Source: a gamma proteobacterium NOR5-3
GTDB taxonomy: Bacteria > Pseudomonadota > Gammaproteobacteria > Pseudomonadales > Halieaceae
Assembly: GCA_000158155.1 (NCBI GenBank)
Contig: DS999405.1
Span: 895,623-959,622, forward strand
Direction: 5' to 3'
Length of the DNA: 64,000 bases
Part shown: positions 9,840 to 18,255 of the stretch, in pieces
Layout: each line of letters opens with the position of its first letter
Position numbering within the stretch: position 1 is the stretch's first letter
Made by a program: the position numbers and the translations under genes
Notes under the pieces: generated by a model
Databases searched by the model: none
Seen by the model: the letters and a program-made list of their open reading frames with translations, nothing else
What the model was told of the DNA's origin: nothing

Positions 9840-11783
9840 TTAATCGGTACTCGCCGTTACTGAATGCTCATCGTCCGTGTTTCCGGTAACGCGCAGCATC
9901 GCCCGCCCTTCATGTCGCATAAGACCGTGAAGCTCGATGCCACTGTCACCATGGTACAGATCCAGCAAATAATCCAACACGTCTTCGCTGATCCGCTGAC
10001 CGGGTACCAGCACCGGAATTCCCGGCGGGTATGGAACCACCTGATCGGCACTGGTTCTGCCAATAAGACCGCTATTGATACCATGGGCCTCATCACTCAG
10101 GGGTAAATCCTCGCTCGGACCAAAGTAAGCCTCTCGTGGTCGAGCGACAATATCCCCAATCGCAGGAAGCACGCTTGGCGGCTGCAAGCGGAGGGGTTTT
10201 TCCGGAATCTCTCTGGCCAAACTGCGCAAGGCATTGAGTAAACGCAGAACCTTGCTCTGGGTAGTCCCGAGGGTAACCAGCACAGAGAGCGTATTGTGAG
10301 TGATCTTCTCGACCTGTATGGAATGCTTCTCGTACAGAGCTTTTTGTAATGCCCGGGCACTGCATCCCGCCCGACTTACATCAATAGTGAGCTTGGTGGG
10401 GTCCAGACGCACACCATCGTCTTTGAGCGAGTCAGGCAACATATCCTCCAGCTCAAGGACGCGAAAGCGTTCCGTTTGTGAAATACCCCGGCGAAGCTCC
10501 CGCGCATGCGTGATACACCGCTCCAGTCGCGTAAAACCCTCCATACTCATTTGCTTACGTGCCACATCCAGACTTGCGATCAGTCCATAATGCGGGCTGG
10601 TAGAGGTGTGCATATTCAAATGCTCTCGAAAGCGGCTCTCGTCGAACTGAGGATCAGCCACATGGATCATGCTCGCCTGAGAGAACGCCGAGAGCATTTT
10701 GTGGGTGCTTTGGGTCACGTAATCAGCACCGCACTCCAGCGCGCAGGGTCGCAAGTCCGGATGAAAGTAACCGTGCGCGTACCAGGCCTCATCCACGAGC
10801 ACTTTAATCCCCGCTGCATGAGCCCGACGGATAATGGGTTCAAGATCGTAGTAAAAACCGTCATAGCTGCACGATGTGAGCACCAGTAAACGCGCATCAG
10901 GGTGCGCAGCAATAGCGTCATAGATGGTCTTCTTGCTTACCGGACCGTAAAGCCCAAAAGTCTCGTTCACACTCGCCGGAAGATACACAGGGTCTGCACC
11001 GGACATGATGGCAGCGTGATGCACCGACTTGTGACAGGCCTGATCCACCAGCATTTTTCCGCTGTTACCCAGCACATGCTGCACAATGACCTTGTTGGCC
11101 ATGGAAGTGCCATTGGTCACAAAAAAAGTGTGTTTTGCCCCAAAGGCATCAGCCGCAAGATCCTGAGCTGCATGAATGACATGCGAGGGTTCCAGCAGCG
11201 AGTCCAACTCCTGAACCGACACGGATAAATCAGCATTAAAAACGTGTTCGCCCATCATGCGGTAGAAATCCGCCACCCAGGGGCTCTCCCGCAGTCCGTC
11301 ACCGCTGGAGTGCCCTGGCGTGTGCCAGGCATCCCGGGCGCCATCGATATACTCGCGCAAGGTATCTGCAAAAGGCGTACTGGCACGTTTTGCTATCGCC
11401 CGGCGTAAACGCCTTAGCAGAATCTCTGCGCGGGTATCGTCCCGATCAATCAGCTCCGCATTGTCATCTGCCGGAGCCTGCCCCGGTGATACGGCAATAA
11501 AAACATCCACCTCGCTCCGCACGCGATGCAGCCTGGTAACGATAGCGGTCACATCGGTCAAACTGGCGGCATCGAGCACAACGCACTGCAAGGCACCATC
11601 AGCTCGAGCCTGCTCGAGCAGTAAGTCCGGAGTCGCCAGGGCCGATATACTCAACTCACAGCAGGGATGCTCTTCGCCACCGCGCGCCTCAAGTTCCACC
11701 AGGCGCTGACAAAGCGTGTCCCGCCAGGCGTCATCGGTACTGACGATGATCGCATGACAGCTTGGCAGGCGGTGTTCAGGCAC
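9840..11783 (-). CDS. Orn/Lys/Arg decarboxylase, PLP-dependent
   Basis: About 647 residues from a GTG at 11783; GTG 11792 is an alternative, and neither has a strong binding site. An N-terminal wing (response-regulator-like) domain covers about residues 10-120. The catalytic domain follows, with the family HTPGHSSGDG motif, TNGTSMANK, DEAWYAHGYF and the PLP-binding STHKMLSAFSQ lysine. A C-terminal domain ends near the PYPPGIPVLVPG motif, typical of fold-I basic amino-acid decarboxylases. It is shorter than inducible acid-stress decarboxylases (about 710-755 residues). No antiporter gene is nearby, which argues for a biosynthetic role. Its start overlaps the end of the acyltransferase gene. 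Confidence 0.88.
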   Translation of the reverse strand: MPEHRLPSCHAIIVSTDDAWRDTLCQRLVELEARGGEEHPCCELSISALATPDLLLEQARADGALQCVVLDAASLTDVTAIVTRLHRVRSEVDVFIAVSPGQAPADDNAELIDRDDTRAEILLRRLRRAIAKRASTPFADTLREYIDGARDAWHTPGHSSGDGLRESPWVADFYRMMGEHVFNADLSVSVQELDSLLEPSHVIHAAQDLAADAFGAKHTFFVTNGTSMANKVIVQHVLGNSGKMLVDQACHKSVHHAAIMSGADPVYLPASVNETFGLYGPVSKKTIYDAIAAHPDARLLVLTSCSYDGFYYDLEPIIRRAHAAGIKVLVDEAWYAHGYFHPDLRPCALECGADYVTQSTHKMLSAFSQASMIHVADPQFDESRFREHLNMHTSTSPHYGLIASLDVARKQMSMEGFTRLERCITHARELRRGISQTERFRVLELEDMLPDSLKDDGVRLDPTKLTIDVSRAGCSARALQKALYEKHSIQVEKITHNTLSVLVTLGTTQSKVLRLLNALRSLAREIPEKPLRLQPPSVLPAIGDIVARPREAYFGPSEDLPLSDEAHGINSGLIGRTSADQVVPYPPGIPVLVPGQRISEDVLDYLLDLYHGDSGIELHGLMRHEGRAMLRVTGNTDDEHSVTASTD

Positions 11784-12549
11784 GATCAGCACCCGGGTTA
11801 GCAAGATCGCCCTGGGTGTAGGCGTCGGGATCAATGCGACGCATCTCCGCTTCGATCCAGGTTTCTACCTGCTTCATCAAGGCCTCCGGATCACCTCCCG
11901 CCGCCGGAATCGGCGTGCCGATAGAGACGTCGATGCAACCGGGAATAAAGGAGAACGATCGCCGGGGCCAGCATCGTCCGGAGCTCACAGCAATGGGAAT
12001 CAGGAGCGCATCGGTCGCCACCGCCAGCCGGCTGGCACCGCTTTTGTAATTACCCTGCCCACCCCGCTCACTGCGGGTACCCTCGGGAAACATAATGATC
12101 CACCTACCGCGATCCATGAGTTTCACGCCGAACTGGGCGACTTTATTCCACGCCTCAGAGCGCTTACTTCGATCGATGGGCACCATTTCTAATCGCGCCA
12201 TGCACCAACCAAAAATCGGGATTCGCAGCAGCTCCTTTTTAACACGTAGCGAGGTTGTGGGGCATCATGCTGGGGAAAAGAATGTTTCCCAGGTAGATTG
12301 ATGTTTTGACACCAGAATCACCCGTCGCATATCGTTAGCGCCGGGCAGGTTTTCTTCACCAGTGATCCGGTAATCCACTCGCCCCACCCAGCGGGCAGCA
12401 ACGACAACACCCCTAAGCCAGGGCCGGGCGAACCAGCGCCATAGATTGCCCGACGACAAAAACAGGGAACACAGGATCAAACCAAGCCCCACAGGAATAA
12501 TGCTCACAACCATCCATGTAAACACCAGCACCGAACGCAGTGTGTTCAT
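11776..12549 (-). pseudogene. PlsC-like 1-acyl-glycerol-3-phosphate acyltransferase, interrupted by TGA
   Basis: Two open pieces share one frame: residues 1-94 from ATG 12549, and a C-terminal piece whose first ATG is at 12201. The first holds an N-terminal membrane segment and the acyltransferase motif KHQSTWETFF. The second holds MFPEGTRS, the glycerol-phosphate binding motif. A TGA at 12265-12267 separates them. Between motif 1 and KKELLRIPIFGW the sense reading is poor in the original frame, whereas other frames read PSMMPHNLA and then VLK-like sequence. Three single-base losses (a T in a T-run near 12276, one base near 12246, an A in an A-run near 12238) would restore a full protein. The net loss of three explains why both halves share a frame. 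ATG 12549 overlaps the esterase stop. Confidence 0.78.
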
Positions 12550-13616
12550 GCGGCCTGCTCAATCCGATCGCTGGCGTACACGCCGTCGAGAAATTCGGCA
12601 ATGTTTTCGTAGGCCTCCTCGGCCTCGGCCAGCTCAGGCGTAAACATCTGCCAGACATGACACATATCGGGCCAGGTTTGGAGCAAGACCGGTGATTCTG
12701 CCGCCTGCGCCTTGGCCACGTAGCGCCGCGCATCATCGAGCAACATCTCAGAGTCGCTCGCCTGCACGAGAATCGGCGGTAAATCCGCGAGTGAGCCACG
12801 CAAAGGCGATATGCGAGGGTCGGCCGGCAGCATCCGCGATGTTGCCCAGGTGTACCAGAGCAGAATTATGGAGGGCACCTTCGCCAGCGCACCAAACGCG
12901 GGGCCCAACATCGCATCGCTGGCAATGTTGCTACGTAGACTGGGTGCGTCCAGTACTGCGTCCGTAGCTGGCGAGAGAGCAATGCCCGCATCGGCCTGGC
13001 GCAGGCCCTGATCGCGAACCCAGGCCAGTAAAGAAAGCGTCAGGTTGCCACCGGCAGAATCGCCTGCGACCACCAGCGTCTGCGCCGGCTCGCGCCCTTC
13101 CGGTCCGTTCTCCAGTATCCAGCGGTAGGCGCGCCGGCAGTCTTCAATACCCGCAATACGTTTATGTTCTGGCATCAATCGATAATCAAGCGCAAACACC
13201 GCCGCGCCAGTCAGTCGCGCAAGACGGTCTGTGATAGGACGGTGACTCAGGGGACTCCCCGCCATAAAGGCGCCCCCATGCAGATAAAGAATACGTCGCG
13301 CGCTGTCACAATCGGGGGCCAACACCCACTCCCCACGCAGTTCGGGGTTAGACAGCGGAAGAAACTCACTCTCGTAAGTTCGCTCTGCACCCATCTTGTC
13401 CATGAAAGCTCGAATGGCGTGCACCCGCTGCCGCCCGCGACCATGAGACCCCTCACCAAACTCGCTCAGCGACGCAAGCACGGACTGCATGGCCTCGCTG
13501 GGAGCCCGGGAACTGTGCCGGGGCACGGGCTGATCGAGATAGGAAAGATTCTCACCCCGTAGAACCAGGTAAGAAAACATCACGAATGCCACAAGGGTGA
13601 TAGCAATCCAAAACAT
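12546..13616 (-). CDS. Alpha/beta hydrolase, HSL (fold-3) esterase, membrane-anchored
   Basis: 356 residues from ATG 13616, which has GGAG eight bases upstream; the open frame begins earlier without support. An N-terminal hydrophobic helix (FWIAITLVAFVMFSYLVL) anchors it in the membrane or acts as an uncleaved signal. The hormone-sensitive-lipase motifs are all present: oxyanion hole LHGGAFMAG, nucleophile GDSAGG, acid in the ASDSEMLLDD segment, and His in DMCHVW. It probably hydrolyses short- to medium-chain esters on the periplasmic face. Its stop overlaps the acyltransferase start as ATGA, making it the first gene of the minus cluster. Confidence 0.88.
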   Translation of the reverse strand: MFWIAITLVAFVMFSYLVLRGENLSYLDQPVPRHSSRAPSEAMQSVLASLSEFGEGSHGRGRQRVHAIRAFMDKMGAERTYESEFLPLSNPELRGEWVLAPDCDSARRILYLHGGAFMAGSPLSHRPITDRLARLTGAAVFALDYRLMPEHKRIAGIEDCRRAYRWILENGPEGREPAQTLVVAGDSAGGNLTLSLLAWVRDQGLRQADAGIALSPATDAVLDAPSLRSNIASDAMLGPAFGALAKVPSIILLWYTWATSRMLPADPRISPLRGSLADLPPILVQASDSEMLLDDARRYVAKAQAAESPVLLQTWPDMCHVWQMFTPELAEAEEAYENIAEFLDGVYASDRIEQAA

Positions 13617-13692
13617 ACATCTAACTCCGAAAATTACATAAGCGCGGGGATTATCCCAGATACAGGTAGGGCGGAACCACCAAATCAAGCGT

Positions 13693-13698
13693 TATAAT
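13693..13698 (+). promoter_or_regulatory. Possible -10 element (TATAAT) upstream of the small basic protein gene
   Basis: A perfect TATAAT lies 88 bases before the ATG at 13786. I do not see a good -35 hexamer 16-18 bases upstream, so the promoter call rests on the -10 alone. Downstream is a near-palindromic stretch around 13728-13745 (CCAAGCT...AGCTTTGG) that could form a leader hairpin. Confidence 0.3.
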
Positions 13699-13785
13699 GG
13701 CGAGTGCCCCTAATCAGGCAAACCCAAGCTTTGAGCTTTGGTACCCCGGGGCGCACCAAGAGGCACTTGCTAAACAATTACCGTG

Positions 13786-14154
13786 ATGACTGAGAAGGAA
13801 GACAACAAAAAGGCCAAACCGAAGCTGGGCGTCAAAACCAAAGCGGCTATTCGTCGAGAATTGGAGCAGGCAACGGCACAGTTTTTACAGGTAGGCGGCG
13901 AGGTAGACAACGTCCCCCGGGGAGCGACCGCCTGGGAACCCGGACAGCGACCACCTCCTTCCCGTCCTTTATTCACCGAACCTCCGAGCGAGCGTACGCC
14001 CGTGCCGGAGGTGGTTGCGACCATCGAGGCTCGTCGAGAATCCATGAAGGGGGCCCGCAAAGCGCCTCGCAAGCAGGGTTTCAAACGATCCAGAAAGCAG
14101 GTGATCTACGACGACTTTGGCGAGCCCCTGCGCCACGTCTGGGTAGACGATTAA
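13786..14154 (+). CDS. Small basic conserved protein, possibly SutA-like
   Basis: 122 residues from ATG 13786 (a GTG directly precedes it at 13783). No signal peptide or membrane helix. The N-terminus is charged. A helical segment then runs IRRELEQATAQFLQVGGEV, followed by a Pro-rich linker and a very basic tail with KGARKAPRKQGFKRSRK, ending YDDFGEPLRHVWVDD. The FLxxGGxV helix end recalls the C-terminal region of the slow-growth transcription regulator SutA, but the resemblance is short and the N-terminus is not strongly acidic, so I treat it as a hypothesis. The basic patch suggests nucleic-acid or ribosome binding. It stands alone between divergent and co-directional genes. Confidence 0.65.
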   Translation: MTEKEDNKKAKPKLGVKTKAAIRRELEQATAQFLQVGGEVDNVPRGATAWEPGQRPPPSRPLFTEPPSERTPVPEVVATIEARRESMKGARKAPRKQGFKRSRKQVIYDDFGEPLRHVWVDD

Positions 14155-14247
14155 GCTATAGCTCATGTCACAAAAGTGGCCACTGGTGAACTAGGCCGCG
14201 CCACAATGCGTAAGGTCAGCTATATTTAGCAAGAGTTGTTACGCCCC

Positions 14248-15660
14248 ATGATCAGCCTCACAGAAACCATCCGCGTCGCACGCCCCGTGCAGGAGTGCTT
14301 CGACTACGCTGCGGATTTTCGAACCACCCCGGAGTGGGATGCCACCGCGTTCAAGGCCAAAAAACTCAGCGACGGGCCCGTCGGTCTGGGGTCGACATTT
14401 TCGGTGCGCTGTCGCCTGCCGCTCGGTTCCATTGAGCTTAGCTACACCATCACTGAGTTCGAGCCGGCAAAGTTGGTCACACTGCAGGCGGAAAGTTGGC
14501 TGTTTTCGGCGGTCGACACTATTACTTTCGCTGAGGAGCAGGGGCAAACCCGCATCGACTACCGTGCCGACTTCAGCTACAAAATGCCCTTTGCGGCGTT
14601 GGAAGGCGCACTCAAAAACGGCATGCAGCGCATGGGCAAAGTAGCCTTACGCGGACTCCAGCGAGCTCTGGAAGACAACAATGCAGCGCCTGAAATATCG
14701 TCTGGCAGTGCCACTGCAGACCGCTTGCTGTGGCCCGGGTTGGCGATGTTCAGCAAGTGGGGCTATCGCCGGGGACGGAAACACTGGCTCCCCATGAGCG
14801 CATCGCTCAAGGGCAAACGTATGATCGTCACCGGGGCCAGCTCCGGCCTGGGGCTTGCCACCGCTCGAGAACTTGCCCGCCGCGGGGCAGAACTAATATT
14901 GGTCATGCGCAACCCCGAGCGTGCAACAGCCGTCGTCGAAGACCTCAAAACCGAAACAGGTAACCCGGCAATTCGCCATGAACTTGCGGATTTGTCGCTT
15001 ATGGCTGACGTTGACGCGCTCGCCCAGCGGCTTTTAAAACAAGGCCAGCCCATAGACGTACTCGTTAACAACGCCGGCGCATTATTCAACGACTGGGGCG
15101 AAACGGCCGAAGGTCTGGAGCAGAGCTTTGCCCTACTCCTGCTCAGCCCCTGGCGCCTCACCCAGGCGCTGCATCCGCTGCTCAAAGCGGCGGGGCAATC
15201 CCGCGTTGTGAACGTGGTGTCCGGAGGTATGTATTCCCAAAAGCTGCGCGTGGATCGTCTGGAAGCGACGCCAGACGACTACGCGGGCGCCACCGCCTAT
15301 GCACGCTGTAAGCGCGCGCTGACCGTGGTCACCGAAGAGTGGGCCCAGGACTGGGCCGAAGATGGCATCGTCGTCAACGCCATGCATCCGGGCTGGGCCG
15401 ATACGCCCGGGGTCGAGACCGCCTTGCCCGCCTTCCACACCTTGACACGCCTGATCCTGCGCTCACCCGAAGAGGGCGCGGACACCATTATCTGGCTTTG
15501 TGCGGCATCGGAAGCGGGTACGGTCAGCGGTAAACTCTTCCTCGATAGAGAACCGCGTACCACCCACCTGCTGTCTCGCACGCGAGAAGACTCCGCAGAG
15601 CGTGAAAAGCTGATGCGCTTTCTGGAAGGCTTTGAGATCGAAGCGCTGGCCGTGGCCTGA
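14248..15660 (+). CDS. SRPBCC domain fused to short-chain dehydrogenase/reductase
   Basis: 470 residues from ATG 14248. Residues about 1-145 form an SRPBCC/polyketide-cyclase-like lipid-binding domain (ISLTETIRVARPVQECFDYAADF... through WLFSAVDTITFAEEQ). From about residue 185 a complete SDR follows: nucleotide loop TGASSGLG, NNAG, Ser in VVSGGMYS, and catalytic YARCK. The C-terminal half resembles the retinol dehydrogenase/DHRS-12 type that acts on lipidic alcohols or ketones. The fusion implies that the first domain presents a hydrophobic substrate to the reductase. A TATATT at 14221-14226 is a candidate -10. Confidence 0.85.
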   Translation: MISLTETIRVARPVQECFDYAADFRTTPEWDATAFKAKKLSDGPVGLGSTFSVRCRLPLGSIELSYTITEFEPAKLVTLQAESWLFSAVDTITFAEEQGQTRIDYRADFSYKMPFAALEGALKNGMQRMGKVALRGLQRALEDNNAAPEISSGSATADRLLWPGLAMFSKWGYRRGRKHWLPMSASLKGKRMIVTGASSGLGLATARELARRGAELILVMRNPERATAVVEDLKTETGNPAIRHELADLSLMADVDALAQRLLKQGQPIDVLVNNAGALFNDWGETAEGLEQSFALLLLSPWRLTQALHPLLKAAGQSRVVNVVSGGMYSQKLRVDRLEATPDDYAGATAYARCKRALTVVTEEWAQDWAEDGIVVNAMHPGWADTPGVETALPAFHTLTRLILRSPEEGADTIIWLCAASEAGTVSGKLFLDREPRTTHLLSRTREDSAEREKLMRFLEGFEIEALAVA

Positions 15661-15669
15661 GCCACTGGA

Positions 15670-15686
15670 CCTCCAGAACGTGGAGG
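15670..15686. terminator. Short hairpin between converging genes
   Basis: CCTCCA, GAACG loop, TGGAGG forms a 6-bp stem just after the SDR-fusion stop and beyond the minus-strand micro-ORF stop. There is no T-run on either side, so it would be a weak or factor-assisted terminator at best. Confidence 0.3.
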
Positions 15687-15707
15687 CCCAGCCCAGCGCA
15701 ATGGCCG

Positions 15708-15791
15708 CTATTTTCCAAAAGCGATGAGCGCCAGTGTTCCGTAGCCAACCAGCAAAGCTATTGCGATAAGTCCCGCTGTTTTCCAGGTCAT
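15708..15791 (-). CDS. 27-residue single-helix membrane micropeptide
   Basis: ATG at 15791 lies one base after the acyl-CoA dehydrogenase stop (15793-15795), with GAGGCAGCC just upstream as a plausible binding site. The 27 codons read MTWKTAG, then a hydrophobic run of about 18 residues rich in Leu, Ile and Ala, then FGK and a TAG at 15708. This is the classic shape of a one-helix membrane peptide: short cytoplasmic or basic end, helix, terminal Lys. Its tight coupling to the dehydrogenase pair suggests co-translation and perhaps membrane docking of that enzyme. No family is recognised, and chance cannot be excluded for so short a frame. Confidence 0.45.
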   Translation of the reverse strand: MTWKTAGLIAIALLVGYGTLALIAFGK

Positions 15792-15792
15792 G

Positions 15793-16929
15793 TCAGGCTG
15801 CCTCACCTATACCTGGTCGATCGATGAGCAAAGCCGCGAGTTGTGAGCGATGCCAGGCCGCATCGCCCCATAACAACTGGCTGTGTTTCTGACGTTTGAA
15901 GTACAGGTGCACGTAACACTCCCAGGTAAACCCGATACCGCCGTGCATCTGTACGGTCCTGCCCGACGCAAATGCGGCGGTATCACTGGCAGACGCTTTG
16001 ACCATGTGTGCAAGCTCCCGGGCGCGCTCAGGCTCATGATCCAAGGCACAGGCGGCGCTGTACAGTAGAGACTTGCTCTCGTCGATGGCAATCATAACGT
16101 TCACCAAGTCGTGCTTCACCGCCTGAAAGAAACCCAGAGGACGATCAAACTGCTTGCGCTGCTGCGCATACTCCACCGTGGTTTGCAGCAACCATTCTGC
16201 CGCACCCACCATGTCCGCACTGCTGAGTATCCACATCGCTGGTAAAGCGGCATCCCAGGCCGTCGCAGCATCGACTGCAATTCGCTCCGCAGCGACCTGG
16301 GTAAAACTTACCCGCGCCTGATCCCGCGTCAGGTCGATGATTGCGTCCTGTTGAATCTCCACACCGTCGGCACTGCTGGCAACCCAGAACAAAGCCGGCT
16401 CATCACCGTCCATTGCCAGCACCAGTAGCTGATCACATTTGCCCGCATCCTGAACAAAGCAGGCCGTCCCTTGAAGCTTGCCATCGATGACCTGAACCGC
16501 ACCGGGGGTTGGGCTTCCCGACGCGTCCATCACAGCGATGGTCGCGGCGCATCCCTGGGCAATAGCGTCTAACGCAGACTCCCCAGCCTCTTCGCAGGCG
16601 GCCAGTACCGCCGTCGTTTGTAAGGTACTCAGCAGTGGTGATGGAAAGGCAGCCCGTCCACTCTCCTCAATGAGAGCGGCCACCGCGACCCACGGCAGCC
16701 CCACACCGCCAGCGCTCTCAGGCACAGCCAATGCGGTCCAGCCCAGCGCCACCATTTCGTCCCACAGGTCTTTGCGCCACTTCACCTCCGGCGCGCGCTC
16801 AGGTACATAAGCATCCGCCACCAGCGCATGCAGTTGATCTACCGGCAGCTTCTGGGCAAAGAACCGCCGTGCACCATCTTTCAGCATTCCGGCTTCTTCT
16901 TCGAAGCCATAGTTTTTGGGTTGAGCCAC
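15793..16929 (-). CDS. Acyl-CoA dehydrogenase, small/second subunit type
   Basis: 378 residues from a GTG at 16929 with AAGGAG seven bases upstream. ACAD fold: N-terminal helices with LGWTALAVPESAGGVGLPW, a middle beta domain, and a C-terminal domain with RKQFDRPLGFFQAVKHD (FAD/CoA contacts) and MHGGIGFTWECYVHLYFKR. It lies 30 bases after another acyl-CoA dehydrogenase gene. Such pairs often form heteromeric enzymes, as in sterol side-chain degradation, where only one subunit carries the full catalytic set. That pairing is inferred. The substrate (fatty acid, sterol or other branched acyl-CoA) is unknown. Confidence 0.87.
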   Translation of the reverse strand: MAQPKNYGFEEEAGMLKDGARRFFAQKLPVDQLHALVADAYVPERAPEVKWRKDLWDEMVALGWTALAVPESAGGVGLPWVAVAALIEESGRAAFPSPLLSTLQTTAVLAACEEAGESALDAIAQGCAATIAVMDASGSPTPGAVQVIDGKLQGTACFVQDAGKCDQLLVLAMDGDEPALFWVASSADGVEIQQDAIIDLTRDQARVSFTQVAAERIAVDAATAWDAALPAMWILSSADMVGAAEWLLQTTVEYAQQRKQFDRPLGFFQAVKHDLVNVMIAIDESKSLLYSAACALDHEPERARELAHMVKASASDTAAFASGRTVQMHGGIGFTWECYVHLYFKRQKHSQLLWGDAAWHRSQLAALLIDRPGIGEAA

Positions 16930-16959
16930 TGTTATCTCCTTATGTCGCCGACCGACCTG

Positions 16960-18195
16960 CTACTTCGACTTGGCGAGCCCTAAAACCCGCTCGCCTAAAA
17001 TATTGCGTTGAATCTCGCTGGTCCCTGCGGCGATGGTCATGCCGTAGGAATTCATGTAAGCAAGCGGCCATTGACCGCGCGCCGGCGCATGCTCATCAGC
17101 CAGATAGAGACTGGCAGCCGGCCCCTCCACTTCCAGGGCAAGCGCCGCGGTGTCCTGGGCAATTTCTGACGCCAGCAACTTGTTCTGCAGCGGCAAGCGC
17201 ATAGGATGATCCGTAAGCGCCGGCACCCGTGCGCGACGCTGATGCTCCTTAAGCGCCTCCTCGCGAATCAACTGCCTGACCATGCGATCCCGCAGCAGCG
17301 GGTCATCTGACGCTGGCTGTCCGGCGCGGGAGGTATGGCTCGCAAGCTCCATGACGTTCCGGGCACTGATCGACAGGGAGCTTTTACTCTTGAGACCACC
17401 GGCCCGCGGGGTCACGAGTTCACCGGCTCCACGCTCGTGCAACAGCGTGGTCATCGCCACCTGCCAGCCTTTACCCAGCTCATCCAGACGATAGCTGTCA
17501 TCCACCTCGAGATCCTCGAACAGCACCTCGTTGAAGCCCGTTTCACCGGTCATTTTAATGAGCGGACGCACGGTCACCCCTTTACCGAGCGCCGAGGCGA
17601 TAGGCACCACAAAATACGAGAGACCCTCGTACTTATGCCCCTTATCCGTGCGCAAGAGAATAATCATCCACTGGGCAAAGTGCGCCAGGCTGGTCCACAC
17701 TTTGTGACCATTGATGACCCACTTGTCGCCCTTGCGCTCGGCAAAGGTTTGTACGTTAGCCAAATCAGAGCCTGCGCCGGGCTCACTGAATCCCTGGCAC
17801 CAGATGTCTTCGCCAGAGAACAGGCGCGGCAACAGCCGTTGCTTCAATTCCTCATTCGCGTGATAAAACACCGTGGGAGCCGCCATGCCCAGGCCAATGA
17901 CATTGGGGTAGTAAGGTGTCCGCGCCGCCACCAACTCTTCGTTTGCCACGCGCTGACAGTCCTTGCGACCGCCGCCACCCACCTCTTCGGGGTAATCACA
18001 ACCTATCAGTCCCGCGTCATAGGCCGACTTCTGCCAGTGCTGCAGATACGCCATTTGTTCGGTCGTCATGATTTCCAGCGGAGACAACGGCAGGCGCACC
18101 GCAGGCTCCCCGGGGTGGTTCTTTGCTATCCAGTCTTTACAGTAGCGCCGAAACTCCGCCTGCTCTGCATTGTCTTTACGTTCACTGTCTGACAT
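16960..18195 (-). CDS. Acyl-CoA dehydrogenase, large subunit type
   Basis: 411 residues from ATG 18195, with AGGAGG eleven bases upstream. Family motifs include the WCQGFSEPGAGSDLA flavin loop, KVWTSLAHFAQW, and the C-terminal AAGTSEIQRNILGERVLGL signature. The LPLSPLEIMTTEQ N-terminus and 411-residue length fit the FadE-like subgroup found in sterol or branched-lipid clusters. First of a two-gene unit with the next dehydrogenase, followed by the micropeptide. It catalyses FAD-dependent alpha,beta-desaturation of an acyl-CoA. Confidence 0.88.
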   Translation of the reverse strand: MSDSERKDNAEQAEFRRYCKDWIAKNHPGEPAVRLPLSPLEIMTTEQMAYLQHWQKSAYDAGLIGCDYPEEVGGGGRKDCQRVANEELVAARTPYYPNVIGLGMAAPTVFYHANEELKQRLLPRLFSGEDIWCQGFSEPGAGSDLANVQTFAERKGDKWVINGHKVWTSLAHFAQWMIILLRTDKGHKYEGLSYFVVPIASALGKGVTVRPLIKMTGETGFNEVLFEDLEVDDSYRLDELGKGWQVAMTTLLHERGAGELVTPRAGGLKSKSSLSISARNVMELASHTSRAGQPASDDPLLRDRMVRQLIREEALKEHQRRARVPALTDHPMRLPLQNKLLASEIAQDTAALALEVEGPAASLYLADEHAPARGQWPLAYMNSYGMTIAAGTSEIQRNILGERVLGLAKSK

Positions 18196-18255
18196 TGGTG
18201 AAGAATCCTCCTGCAATCTTATCTTTGACGTCGCCGACCTACCAATTGCGCAGTA

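Noticed and set aside
17335-18192. Plus-strand open frame across an acyl-CoA dehydrogenase gene
   Set aside because: Antisense shadow of a well-supported gene; residue composition and motifs are not protein-like.
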